From Cunninghamella blakesleeana (lineage: Eukaryota > Mucoromycota > Mucoromycetes > Mucorales > Cunninghamellaceae): 64,000 nt of DNA. The position numbers and the translations under genes are program-made. How positions within the stretch are numbered: the stretch's first letter is position 1; every line of letters starts with the position of its first letter. This document shows positions 1 through 11,832 of this stretch, piece after piece. The stretch spans positions 1,426,001 to 1,490,000 of the forward strand of contig JAFCIZ010000006.1 of NCBI GenBank assembly GCA_017871115.1, written 5' to 3'. A model generated the notes under the pieces. That model was not told where the DNA came from, searched no databases, and worked only from the letters and a program-made list of their open reading frames with translations.

Positions 1-932
1 ATCCTTTTTAAGACCTATTACCATTCGTATTGTTTATAATCAAATATTATTTACATCTATTCGTATCCAATACTTATTATCTCAAATCACTATCATATTA
101 AATGAAGCTGCATCTTCTTCTTCTTTGGCTGTTGGACAAATCTCATTAGCTGATACAAATGAAAACTCACCTTTACCTGATCCTACAACTGATCTTCATT
201 GGTCCTTATGGCGTGGAGCTATTCCTCATATTTTTGCTGCCAACGCTAAGTCTCATCCTGAACGTCCTTGTGTAATTGAATCTTCTGATCATGGCGATAC
301 TACAACTTATACTTATCGGCACATTCACCATGCTTCCAATATGATTGCTCATTATTTAATTGAAAAAGGTATTCGTCGTGAAGATGTTGTTATGATTTAT
401 GCTTATCGTGGCGTTGATTTGGTCATTGCCATTATGGGTGTTCTTGCTGCTGGAGCTACATTTAGTGTTATTGGTAAGTAAATATATATATATACAAAAA
501 AGAGTAATAATAGATATATTTTTAAAAAAAGAAGGATTGTGTGATATGATTATAACATTGGTTAATTTCCTATTTTTTTTAAAAAAAAAATATAGATCCT
601 GCCTATCCTCCTGCAAGACAAGAAATTTATTTATCTGTTGCTAATCCTCGTGGTTTGATTGTCATATCTGAAGCAGGTAAAATTGCACCTTCAGTACGTG
701 AATATATTAAAAAGGAGCAAGATATTATTTGTGAAATACCTGGACTCAAAATTGGCCATGATGGATCTCTTTGTGGTGGTACTTTACCTGATTCTCTTAA
801 TGATGTTCTCAATAGTGTACGTGGTAAAGCTTCTCAAGATGTAGATGTAGTTATTGGCCCTGATAGTATAGGCACTTTAAGTTTCACCAGCGGGTCTACT
901 GGTATTCCTAAAGGTATAGTATGCAAAAGATT

Positions 933-964
<32 letters not shown>

Positions 965-3860
965 ATGCTCAAATTAATTAAACTTTATTATTTTCAATTT
1001 TTTTTATTTATTTTTTTAAATAGGCGTTCGTGGTCGTCACTTTTCTTTAACTCATTTCTATCCATGGATGGGAGAAACATTTGGTATTTCTGAAAAGGAT
1101 AAATTTACTATGCTTTCTGGTATTGCTCATGATCCTATACAACGTGATATTTTTACACCTTTATTCTTTGGCGCAGAATTATATATCCCTACTTCAGAAG
1201 ATATTGGTATTCCTGGAAGACTTGCTGAATGGATGTATCGTACACAAGTAACTATTACTCATTTAACACCTGCTATGGGTCAACTTTTATCATCACATGC
1301 TCAAAATGAAATTCCAACATTAAAAAATGCATTTTTTGTTGGTGACATCTTGACTAAGCGTGATGCTGCTCGTATCCAAAAATATGCACCAAATGTCTCT
1401 GTCATTAATATGTATGGTACTACTGAAACGCAACGCTCTGTCTCTCATTTTATTGTACCACCTCGTTCTTCTCATCCTGCCTTCCTTAGTTCTCAAAAAG
1501 ATGTCATCCCTGCTGGTACTGGTATGGTCAATGTACAATTATTAGTTGTCAATCGCCATGATAGAACAAAAATGTGTGGTGTGGGTGAAATTGGTGAAAT
1601 CTATGTTCGTGCTCCTGGTTTAGCAGAAGGCTATTTAAGATTACCAGATGCTACAAATGAAAAATTCATTCCCAATTGGTTTGTAGAAAATCCCTATGAA
1701 GAGAATAGTAAGGTAGATGAATCTTTAGTAGAAGGCGATGCATGGAAAAAATATTGGTTTGGTAAACGTGACCGTATGTATCGATCTGGTGATTTAGGGC
1801 GTTATTTACCTGATGGTACTGTTGAATGTACTGGTCGTGCTGATGATCAAGTGAAAATCCGTGGGTTCCGTATCGAATTAGGAGAAATTGATACTCATCT
1901 TTCTCAGCATCCTATGATTCGTGAAAATACTACTTTGGTTCGTCGTGATAAGAATGAAGATCAAACTTTAGTTGCTTACTTTGTACCTGTACAAAACTTG
2001 GATGCTGCTTTTGCTAGTCAAGATGAAGATGCTGCAATTGAAAAAGAGAATAATAATGGTGGATTTGTATCGCAACTCAAATATAAACGATTAATTAAGA
2101 ATGTACGTGATTATCTCAAGAAAAAGTTACCTTCCTATGCCATTCCTAGTGTCTTTGTTCCTTTAATTCGCATGCCTTTAACACCTAATGGTAAAGTGGA
2201 CAAAAATGCTCTTCCTTTCCCTGATACTGCACAATTTAATAAAAATGTTACCAAAGAAGCTACTGCTGCTGATAATATTGCATCCAATATGTCACCTATT
2301 GAATCCTTAATTCATTCTATTTGGCAGCAACTTTTACCATCACCCGATCCTGTTATTGGTTTAGATGAAAACTTCTTTGATATTGGTGGTCATTCATTAA
2401 TTGCTACTCGTTTAATTTTTGAAATTAGACAAAAATGTCAAGTGGATGCTCCTCTAGGTTTGGTCTTCGCAGAGCCTACCATTCGTGGTCTAGCTCGTCA
2501 AGTAACTAAACTTCAAAATAACGAATTCCTTTTAGCTGAAGAAGTTGATCAAAATGAACAAAACAAACAAGATGTTAAAGAAGTCGTTGATTATGCCGCT
2601 GATATTGATATTTTATCTAAAGAATTCTTAAATGAATCTTATGAAACCTTACCCTCATCAAATGAACAACAGCGCACCTTTGTATTAACAGGTGCTACTG
2701 GGTTCTTGGGTGCATTTATTTTGGGTAAATTATTAAACTATGAAAATACTCGTGTCATTTGTGTTGTACGTGCAAAGAGTTCAGAAGGAGCATATGAAAG
2801 AACAAAACAAGCAGCCGTATCACATGGTGTATGGAAAGACAGCTGGGAAAAAGATCATCGTATTGAAGCTGTATGTGGGGACCTTGCAACCGAGCGTTTA
2901 GGTTTATCACAAGAAGTTTGGGATCGCTTATGTAAAGAAGCTGATAGCGTAGTTCATAATGGTGCATTGGTTCATTGGGTCTATCCTTATCATCAATTAC
3001 GTGCTCCTAATGTTGTTGGTACTTTATGGGCTATGAAGTTGGCATCATCTATTAAAACAAAATCATTCCATTTCGTGTCATCCACTTCCGTTTTGGATAC
3101 AGCTCATTATGTTTCATTAGGTGATAAACGTGTATTAGAAACAGATGATCTTGAAGGATCACGTCTTGGTTTGGATGCTGGTTATGGTCAAAGTAAGTGG
3201 GTAGCTGAAAAATTAATTATGGAAGCAAGAAAGCGTGGTATGCCTGCAACAATTATTCGACCTGGCTATATTTTAGGTGAATCGCATACTGGGGTTACCA
3301 ATACCGATGATTTTATTTGGCGTTTAATGAAAGGATGTGTTGAATTAGGTTATATTCCATCTATGGCTAACATTGTTAATTTATGTTCAGTGGATTATGT
3401 TGCTTCTGTAGTTGCTTCCTCAGCTTATTATGACCAAGCCTCTGTCAAATTAGGTGTCTTCCAAGTAACTCATCCTGCAACATTCACCTTCAATGATTTA
3501 TTCGGTACTTTAAGCACTTACGGTTATGATGTGAAACAAACAGAATATATTGATTGGCGTAACAAGTTAATGGAATATACTTTGAAATCACAAGATCATT
3601 CCTTATTCCCATTACTTCATTTTGTATTAGACGATCTTCCAACTTCAACCAAGAGCGCTTTATTAGATGATCAACACACACAATCTATATTATCTTACGA
3701 CAAAGTACAATGCCCATTAATGGGTGATGATTTATTGGGATTATACTATGCTTATCTTATTAAAGCTGGATTTTTACCTCAACCTACTTTAACTCCTACT
3801 AAGGCTTTACCAACCTTGGATACTGCTCAAGTTACTTTATTAAAGCGTAGTGGTGCTTAA
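1..3860 (+). CDS. LYS2: L-2-aminoadipate reductase (large subunit), 5' end outside window
   Basis: This enzyme adenylates alpha-aminoadipate, loads it on a carrier domain and reduces it to the semialdehyde in the fungal lysine pathway. Exons are 1-473, 596-913 and 1024-3860. The first exon is open from base 2, so the start lies upstream; about 1,208 codons are present and roughly 180 N-terminal residues are missing compared with yeast Lys2. Visible motifs in order are adenylation A3 SGSTGIPKG, A5 YGTTETQ, A7 YRSGDLGRY, A8 KIRGFRIELGEID and A10 NGKVDKNALP. They are followed by the carrier site FFDIGGHSL, whose serine takes phosphopantetheine, then the reductase domain with TGATGFLG and the catalytic pair in YGQSKWVAEK. 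A separate Lys5-type transferase must activate it. No lesion is seen. The family assignment is very secure. Confidence 0.97.
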
Positions 3861-3883
3861 ATTAATATGATATATTTTTAGTT

Positions 3884-3923
<40 letters not shown>

Positions 3924-4142
3924 TACAATAGTTTAATAATAATAATAAATATTCAAAAGTATCATAATAGCGATTAACAGTAATTCCATTATTCTTGTAT
4001 CTTTTTTTTATACGGATAATTATTACCTTATTTTTTTTAATTTCTTTTTTATTATTTCATACTTTCATTATTTCATTGCGATAAACAATTAATTAAATTT
4101 ATATATTTTTAAAAAAAAATATATAATATATTTAGATATAGG

Positions 4143-4508
4143 AACATGTTAATCTTTCAGTTTGGACGATAGTAATGCATTTTCTATCTGTACTAGTATT
4201 AACAAGCGTGATTCCATTATATGTACATATCAAATTAAAATAACATCACAGGTGCATCTTTTACCACCATGCTTATATTTTATGGTATTATACTACTAAT
4301 TAACTCTTATTTAAGCCTAAAATATATTCATACTGGTGATTTTGAAGATTTCAAAATATATTGGTTTTGTACAACATACAATTTTATAACCTCTACTCTT
4401 CAAGTAGCCGCTTCCAGTTGTTGTATACGAATATTACGCCACTTTATTCGTATCATTGATACAATTAAATTAAAGCAACAAAAAAAAAAACCAGTTCATT
4501 CATTTTAA
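4143..4508 (+). pseudogene. Frameshifted fragment of a small polytopic membrane protein
   Basis: A reading frame that begins after a TATAG acceptor-like site encodes EHVNLSVWTIVMHF and a hydrophobic helix, and stops at TAA 4241-4243. One frame over, the sequence continues as NITGASFTTMLIFYG, a second helix, YIHTGDFEDFKIYWF, a third helix and a basic tail ending at 4508. Removing one base at the TAA would join the two segments into one plausible polytopic protein. No start codon or 5' exon is visible before it. An alternative is a real 79-residue protein starting at ATG 4269, which has an ACC-ATG context. I do not recognise the family. It lies downstream of LYS2 and converges with the truncated VPS3 part. 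Confidence 0.4.
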
Positions 4509-4727
4509 TGTAATTTCTAAAAGAATTATTGTATTTACTTTTATAACATAATTATAATATTCATTAAATAAACTATATTTATGTTCTTTATTTGATTGGT
4601 ACTTTTCCTTTTTTATTTTTATTTATTTATTATTTTCATCCTATTTAATATAATCGTATTATATCTTTTTCTATTGATTATGAATACATTTAAATAATAG
4701 TTACAATTAATTGATGTATTATAATAA

Positions 4728-4762
<35 letters not shown>

Positions 4763-4858
4763 CTATATTAATTAATGAGTATAAAATAAAATTCCATAAT
4801 GTATAATGATAATGATGATACAATATGTTCTGTGTAAAAAAATTGACATTATTTCTAA
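4509..4858. other. AT-rich spacer between converging 3' ends
   Basis: This contains (TA)n runs near 4728-4760 and AATAAA-like signals. I looked on the minus strand for further VPS3 exons (RRQLF...TLL-type helices and a CxxC finger) and found none, so the VPS3 N-part really ends at 4859. Confidence 0.6.
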
Positions 4859-7800
4859 TTAAGGAATCACGCCAGTGCTTTTTCCATTGCTAAGTGCAAA
4901 TGTTTCGGCACCAACGAAATCACCAAGTTGGTGTATCAAAATATCCAAAGCATCTTGATATCTTCCCAACTAAATAAAAAATAAAATAAAAATAAAAATG
5001 AATAAATGAAATGAATACTATTACTGTTACTATTTAATTTTATTTTTATTTTTTTAAATTAGTTGTTTATTTAATAATAAAAAGATACTCACTCTTCCAT
5101 ATATAATAGCTTTTTCAATATCAAGTGGTCCGGCCACAAGTAAGCATTTCAAAACTTCATTTGTATCATACAATTCAGAATCTTGTAATAAACGAAGAAG
5201 AGATAACCTAACTTGTACTAACTGTGAATTTTTTGCTTTTCGACCAAGAAAACCAACAAAAGTTTCATCCGTAATATTTGGTTCAATAGGATTAACAGAT
5301 TGTTTAAATTCTTTTACTATAAATGATAATAACAATAAGATAATAATGAATAATTAAATTCATGTATTTTTATTATAGTTTCATAAATTTCATTATCATT
5401 ATTACCTAAATTCACAAGTTCAGAATCCTTTTTGATAATTTCTTTCTGTAAATCTTTGACCAATTCACATGCCAAACTAGTGTGATGTTCTGGATTTTTA
5501 CTTTTTCTTTCAATGACTAAATGCTCTAAATAAATTTTTGCTACTTCAGAGTTTTTCAATTTCTTCAATATCGTATCAGAATTCATTTCAAGAGATAAGG
5601 GCGATTTTATAATGATATCTACAGCTTCCTTGGGGTTTTGATCCATTACCCACCATATGTATTTCATAACTAGCTCCAGTGGAAGGCGATTATGTTCTAA
5701 TAAAACCTGTTTAATACTATCCAATCCTTCATTAAAATCTTGATCTGATAAATCACCTTGATAGATCCTTTAAAACAATAATAATAATAGAAAGGTTAAT
5801 AATAATAACGAGTAAAATTTACTCGATTATATGATCTTAATAAAGGATTGTTTTTTTTTTCTTTTTCTTTTTGTTTTACTTTGTCCAAAGGTCCAATAAT
5901 TCTTCGATCATTTTTTTTGATTTATAAAATAAAATAAGTGCATAGTATCTCTATTTACATTAATATATATACATACATAAATAAAATGAATACCTATTTT
6001 CAATATTCGTTATTTAAATTAAACTATTTTAAGAATTTACCTCTGCTTGAATTAATGCTTCTTTACTTATACTTATATTACAATCATTTGGTTCCTTCAA
6101 AAGTTGATAGATCATTGTACGATCTTTATTAATAATATACAATTTGAGTAATGCTGTATCGATTGCCTGTAAATACATTTATACATATATATTACGTATC
6201 CATATGTATAATATTATTATTATTATTAAATATATAATAGCGGTTATGGCAATTAAAATTAATAAAATAAAATAAAATATAAACTTTTTTTGTTTTTAAT
6301 AATGTATTTTTATACTACTTACGATGCACATGAAATTTCCTTTACCGTGAATATCTCTTCGTTTGGCACGTTCAGCAAGTAAGTATCTTTGTAATGCTTC
6401 TTTTGCATTTTCCAGTAAGACATGATACATTTCATTATTACCCAATGAAGATTTATCAGTTTGTTCAGGAGATTGATTAACACCATTACTTGATACTATT
6501 GAATTAATAATATTTATACGCATACACACAGACACACACATATACATATAAGTACACACATGTATCTATTATCAATAATTTATATATATGTGTGCATATA
6601 ACAAATTAAAACACTTACTTATATCATCTATGCTTTTAACTTGTTCCAATAGATTTCGAAGACCATCGAATAATAATATAGGGTGATCATTCTCATGATG
6701 AACGGTATAAATTCTATCACCAAAGAGCTGTATTACCAATCTTGGATCCACGTTACCTTTCAATAATAAATTGAACGCATCTTCAAATACAGTCAACTTG
6801 AGCATTAGCAGCCCACATTTTTGATATATAAAATCGATTTCACACCTCTATTAATGTATATTATAATATGAATACATACTCCATTATATACATATGTTTT
6901 CTTTCCTTATATATATATTTATATAATTTTATTTTACTATTACCATCCTATCAACATGAAGATTATTAGTAGTAGATAAAGTATTTCTTGCTTGATCTGT
7001 CATTTCCATTGCTTCTTCAAGCCTATTTTCATCAATTAAATTATCCACTTGCATAACTAAAGGAGTAATAATTTGAGCCATGACTGAAGTACTACCATAA
7101 ACCAATATTCTTGCAGGCACAGTTGAAAAACGAGCTACTTCACGTTTTAATGAGAACTGTAAATCAGATTCCTCTTCTGTTGTTGATGTTGAAGTTGGTT
7201 TATTAATCCATGGTCTTCTATATAACCTATTTGCTAATTGGTCAAGATAAACTTTAATACCATGCCCAAATGACATACCACGCGCTTCCATGTCTTCTCT
7301 AAGGTTGATAACTTGCAATAGCTGTTGATTATTTATATTATGGATTTCAATAGTGTTGTTTTTTAATAATGCAGCAATGTATGGATATTCAACACATATT
7401 GATTTTGGATAACTTGACCATTGCATAGTACCACGAATTGCATTTCCTCTTGAATCTAAAAATATCCCTATTGTTTGTATTATGTTAAAAAAATCAATAA
7501 TAAAAGATCCTAGATTAAGGATAAAAATAGCGCTTTAAATGGTGTATATTAAATAAAGTAATTATATATATATATGTAATAATAAAAAAGGATATGATTA
7601 TGGTTATTGGGACTTCCACTGACCATTAAAAATTCGTCTGATTTAACTACAGCTGCTAACGGTTTAGGTATGACTTGGGAATTCGATGATAGAATGTTAG
7701 ATGTATTAGATGATGAAATAGGTTCGGTTGGTGTAGGTATTAATGGTATAGTATTTACAAGATCGACGTTAATAAGCTTATATTGTTGAACATCAGCAAG

Positions 7801-7924
7801 ACACAAAGTACGATTATAACGTATGGCAAATATACCTCCATCAGATAATGGAATTTCCTATATATCAATAAATATAAATACAAAAACAAATCATTGTTAT
7901 TAAACCACTCTTTCACATATACAT

Positions 7925-7959
<35 letters not shown>

Positions 7960-8922
7960 CGTTTCCTACTTTATATATTAATGCCTTTTATTTATATTAT
8001 ATTTTTACCTTTTTTAATTGTAAAAACTCTCCTAGTTTAAAAATTTGCATAACACGCCTTTTTACCACACATAACTCAATGGTTCCATCTGCACCAATCC
8101 TTCCTTCTTCAGCTGAATCATGAGTAAAACATAGCACACCTTTTATAGGAGCAATAAATGTTACAGGCATTGGATCAAAAAAAGGCAAAGAATAAAAAGT
8201 TAATGTTGAATCTAATCATAATAAAAAAAAAGGGTGAGCACGCGAATGATTTATATCACTATTATCATATGACCATTTATATTTTATCATCAAGACAAAT
8301 ACAAAAAAATATAATTTTTTCTTTTTTACCTACCACAGAGAACTACTGCTTTCGACACTTGAGGTATCACGAGAATACGTTCTACTGATTTTTTTCCATA
8401 ACCCAAATCAATTCTATTTTCTAATCTTGAACAATAAGGTATCCCATTCTATATGACAATATAATACATAAAAGTTAAAAAAATATATCAAATATATTCG
8501 ATACTTTTCAAATAAGTTATTACCTGGATATTTTTTTGTTCTTCTAATATAAAGTGTAAGATTTGTCCTTCAGAAGTTCCTAGATAAAGATCATTTCCTA
8601 TTTTCAAAATAATACATTTGATTATGAATAAAATATTAAACTATTTATAAATTCATTCTGATATTTATTTCATTTATTATATAAATGTACCCCAAGCTTC
8701 CACTGCGTCTATTGTGAACTTTGTAATATTATTCGACATAAGGTTAGTAAACCTTGAATTAAGTAAGGATGGTGAAGTGGCTACATTGGAAGGACCTTGC
8801 CGACGTGTAAAAAACGAAGGTGGAGATGAAGCTGTACTATCGCTTGGAGAAGTAGTGGCGATTATCTCTTCAATAGCACTGGACGATATTAATGTTTGTA
8901 ATGTATATGGAGTATATGGCAT
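4859..8922 (-). CDS. VPS3: CORVET subunit Vps3/TGFBRAP1-like, N-terminal and central part only
   Basis: Vps3 tethers Rab5-positive endosomes as a CORVET subunit. Thirteen phase-consistent exons are 8922-8691, 8597-8524, 8448-8334, 8211-8009, 7857-7596, 7476-6944, 6847-6619, 6495-6323, 6166-6041, 5950-5880, 5767-5406, 5316-5093 and 4969-4859, giving about 904 residues. After a Ser/Thr-rich N-terminus comes a citron-homology (CNH) domain (EAWGNDLYLGTSEG; CVVKRRVMQIF; TIGIFLDSRGN). It is followed by alpha-solenoid segments, including RYYALILFYKS and AKIYLEHLVIERK, that resemble human TGFBRAP1. The protein stops after LGRYQDALDILIHQLGDF...STGVIP. The last roughly 150-160 residues of the family, including the zinc finger, are absent here but are encoded upstream at 9824-10775. 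The fifth intron has a U12-type donor; its acceptor is uncertain, so residues around 290 may differ. Confidence 0.85.
7477..7595 (-). other. Candidate U12-type (AT-AC) intron in the VPS3 N-part
   Basis: On the coding strand the intron begins ATATCCTTTTTT, an exact match to the minor-spliceosome 5' splice site. No good GT donor exists near the end of this exon; the alternatives begin GTGGAA or GTCCCA. Three acceptors keep phase 1: AC at 7478-7477, AG at 7469-7468 and AG at 7511-7510. AC is preferred because it yields NNHNQTIGIFLDSRGN, restoring the glycine expected in this CNH strand. Branch-like elements are TTTTTTTAAC (7493-7484), 8 nt before the AC, and TATCCTTAAT (7523-7514), a better match but about 38 nt away. 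Confidence 0.6.
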
Positions 8923-9823
8923 TTAATTTATTTTTATTTTTATTCTATAATATAAAATACATGTACAACTTTAGAAAATATAATGAAAAGGAAAGAGGTC
9001 AAAAAATAAAAAATTCAATTTTAAAAATTTATAAAAGTACTTTTAAATTCCGCTTTATTTTTTTATGCTGTTTCAAGTATAAAATAATAAATAATGATGT
9101 ATATCAAATATGAAATTAGATTTTTCCATTATTGACTTATTTACAATTGATAGCCATTATTTTTTTTTTATTTTTAGTTGTCTTTTTTCTTTTTTCAACT
9201 GCTTTATAATTGATTGAAAAATCACTAAAAGAAGAATACGTATCATTTCTTCCAGGTCTAAAAAAAGAATAATTAAGAAATATATAGAAAATTCATCATT
9301 TTTGATTCTTTATTTATTATACATACCATCATATATAATATGATTAAGTTTTTTTTCTCTATAATAACATACTGTAATTAATACATATATCCATAATTTT
9401 CTTTTTTATTATTTTATATAAAATAAAATGGGAATATAGTATTTTTTTCTTAAAGTGGGACCCTAAAAAATTCCAAAAAGAGACCATGAAAAGTTTGACA
9501 ATGCGTATAGTTATGGATATTTCTTAAGTTTACAAAATAATTTGATTATATTTTCATAAGATTCTTTCTTTTTACATATATCAATATTCATATAAATATA
9601 AAATGAATTTATTCAATTGTAACAAATAATATTTAATTTTTCATATATACAAAATATCTAAAGAAAAAAAGATATATACAATAGCATACTTATTTCTATA
9701 TAAAAATACAATAGATATCCTTTATTTTTGATATCTCTCACCATTATTATTATGATAGTTGTTATTAATATTCTCATTCGATATATGCAAAAAAATATAA
9801 TAAAATAAAAGAAAGTCCATATA
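8923..9823. other. Spacer between the two VPS3 parts
   Basis: This is AT-rich and must contain both the 3' end of the C-part transcript and the promoter of the N-part. Apart from the possible relic exon at 9136-9257 (-), I see only short AT-rich open frames and no VPS3-like coding. Confidence 0.5.
9136..9257 (-). other. Possible relic or terminal exon of an unidentified gene
   Basis: After a TTTTTTTAG acceptor-like site the minus strand reads PGRNDTYSSFSDFSINYKAV followed by a lysine-rich tail. Its composition is more protein-like than the surrounding AT-rich noise. No upstream exon could be joined in the same phase, so it may be a leftover fragment or chance. Function unknown. Confidence 0.22.
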
Positions 9824-10775
9824 TTAATCAACATGATTTTCTACAGGTATTATATTTTGGTCTTGAGCGCATCTAAAATGGTATAATTGATTATGTTCTT
9901 TTTGTACAATTTCGTCATCATCTGTAAATTTAAAGTGACAATGTCTACATATGGTTGATTCATCTATTTTAGTGGGTCCTATGTTACGATATGTATCTAT
10001 AAGTTCATTGGAAACCTAAATAGTGTAAAATAAAAATAAAATAGAAAAATAGAATGATCATTCAATTAATATCTGTGAAAAAAAAAATCACACATCGATG
10101 TGTATACACACCTGACTTGTTCTACCTTAACATTATTATTATTATTATTCTCTATCATTCGTTTTAATACATTTATTTACTCTTATTTTTTACAGGTATC
10201 ATATAATCCTATACTTACTAATATATTTTCCCCACGACTCATACCAAGAACAACCTCTCCTTCACGATGATCATGTAATGATCTTCTTAAAGAATGTATT
10301 AAAAAGCCTTGTAACCTCTGTAACGGCCAATCCTCGGGTATAATACTAAGTACCTACATAAAATAATATATATGTATAGATAGACATATAGACATAGATA
10401 TATTTAACATGAATTTGATATTATAAAATAATAATTAAAAAACACTTACTTCTAGTACATCCAAATAGTATCCTTGTGTATTTAATAAATGTAAAGTTCT
10501 GGCTAACATTAGCTGTCTAAAATAAAATAGAATAAATAGCGAGATAAGGTAAATAATCGAATGGTTATTACAAATAGTAATAGTAATAAAAAACAGAGTA
10601 ATTATAATACTTACTTGTCTTCAATAGCTAAATAAGTTTTCAATAACATGAAAAAAAGCTGTCTTCGTTCTGCAAGTTGCTGTGGATCTAAAGTTTCTTC
10701 TTCTAGTTCTGATTGTGGTATTAATCCATCTTCTTCCATTAATTGAGGTAGTGATGAGGTTCTTAAAGGTGGCAT
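9824..10775 (-). CDS. VPS3: C-terminal part of Vps3/TGFBRAP1-like CORVET subunit, separate ORF
   Basis: Exons 10775-10615, 10516-10450, 10353-10219 and 10015-9824 give 184 residues. The protein starts MPPLRTSSLPQLMEEDG and continues with RRQLFFMLLKTYL, LQGFLIHSLRRSLHDHREGE and VVLGMSRGENIL. This is the TGFBRAP1 C-terminal helical segment. It ends in a RING-like finger with CRHC and YHFRC ligands. It starts almost exactly where the downstream N-part breaks off. The ATG is preceded in frame by CAG-GAG and a TAA; the CAG is a good former 3' splice site, so this first exon probably used to be internal. No further upstream exons of the family were found to 11.8 kb. Whether it is translated, acts in trans with the N-part or is decaying cannot be told from sequence. 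Confidence 0.75.
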
Positions 10776-11832
10776 CTCCTGAATGTATTATTTTAATATA
10801 GAAAGAAGATAATAATAATTTGGTCGAGCAATTTATTTATTTTTTAAAGAAAATGAAGAAGAAAGGTGAAAATTTAAATTGGCTCTACAAAAATATATAG
10901 ATTAATCGCAGTTTAAATTTTTTCCACGTAAATTTGATCCTCTTTTTCTAACTGTAAGGTACTTCAAATAATTCAATATCTACTATTTTTTTTTCCTCTA
11001 TATTTTGTGCATCTCAAACTTAATTCATATTTAAAAGCCATTATTTTATTTAAATAACAATTAAACAAAATGATACTAGTGATAAAACTGTCTTCAAAAT
11101 GAATTTTAAGTTTATCCAAAAAAATTTCCATTCGCTTGAAATAAAATTAAAAATTGAACAGCAGGCTATTTGCTTATTCATTTTTTATATATGTCTTTGT
11201 TGAACAAAATATGAAGCATTACATACTATTTTTACTATTATTTTGGGTTTTTGTTTATTAGGCAATCTTTGAATCGTGCTTTTTGAATAGCATGCTTATA
11301 TACATGTTAAAATTGGGATAAAAAACATACTGAAAAATCCAAAATAAGCTTTTTTTTCTTTCACTTTAACTTTTTACATTACAGTTACGTATGTATGTAC
11401 GTATATACGTTATTTTTTTATATATACATATATATAAAGCACATAACTGTGAAGAACAGAAGGGTTAATACTTTTCAAATGTAAACACACATCGGTAGCT
11501 TCAACCTTTGATTTCTTAACTTTTAGACCTTAATATTAAATAATTTTACATGCTAAAATAGTTATTAAAAATAAATATTACAAAAAGAATTGTATTTTTT
11601 CCATGATTAAAAAAATGCATCAATACCGTTATTGATTTTCTATGTAATTGTATGAAAAACCAAATTAGGAGCGAAAAAACTTTCGCGCTTGGCGGGGTTT
11701 TAATGATTGTCATATATAATTTTCAAAAATTTTCGTGTTTTATGTATCTTTTTTTCGTTTTCATTTATTTATTTTTTTTTAAAAATAAAATAATTATACA
11801 CATATAATTTTCTATTCATATATATATAAACA
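10776..11832. other. Divergent intergenic region between the VPS3 C-part and RFC3
   Basis: No coding sequence was recognised. The RFC3-proximal end holds an E2F-like cluster at 11671-11697. The rest is AT-rich with short repeats such as ACGTATGTATGTACGTATATACGT near 11387-11410. Confidence 0.5.
11671..11697 (+). promoter_or_regulatory. E2F/MBF-like site cluster upstream of RFC3
   Basis: The stretch contains GCGAAA, then TTTCGCGC (11681-11688), then TTGGCGGG (11689-11696), about 140 bp before the RFC3 start. TTTSSCGC is the known E2F consensus that drives S-phase genes. It is one of the few GC-rich islands in this AT-rich region. Function is inferred. Confidence 0.55.

Noticed and set aside
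4859..8922. VPS3 N-part considered as Vps39/Vam6 (HOPS)
   Set aside because: YLEHLVIERK and the C-part LQGFLIHSLRRSLHDHREGEV region resemble TGFBRAP1/Vps3 more than Vps39.
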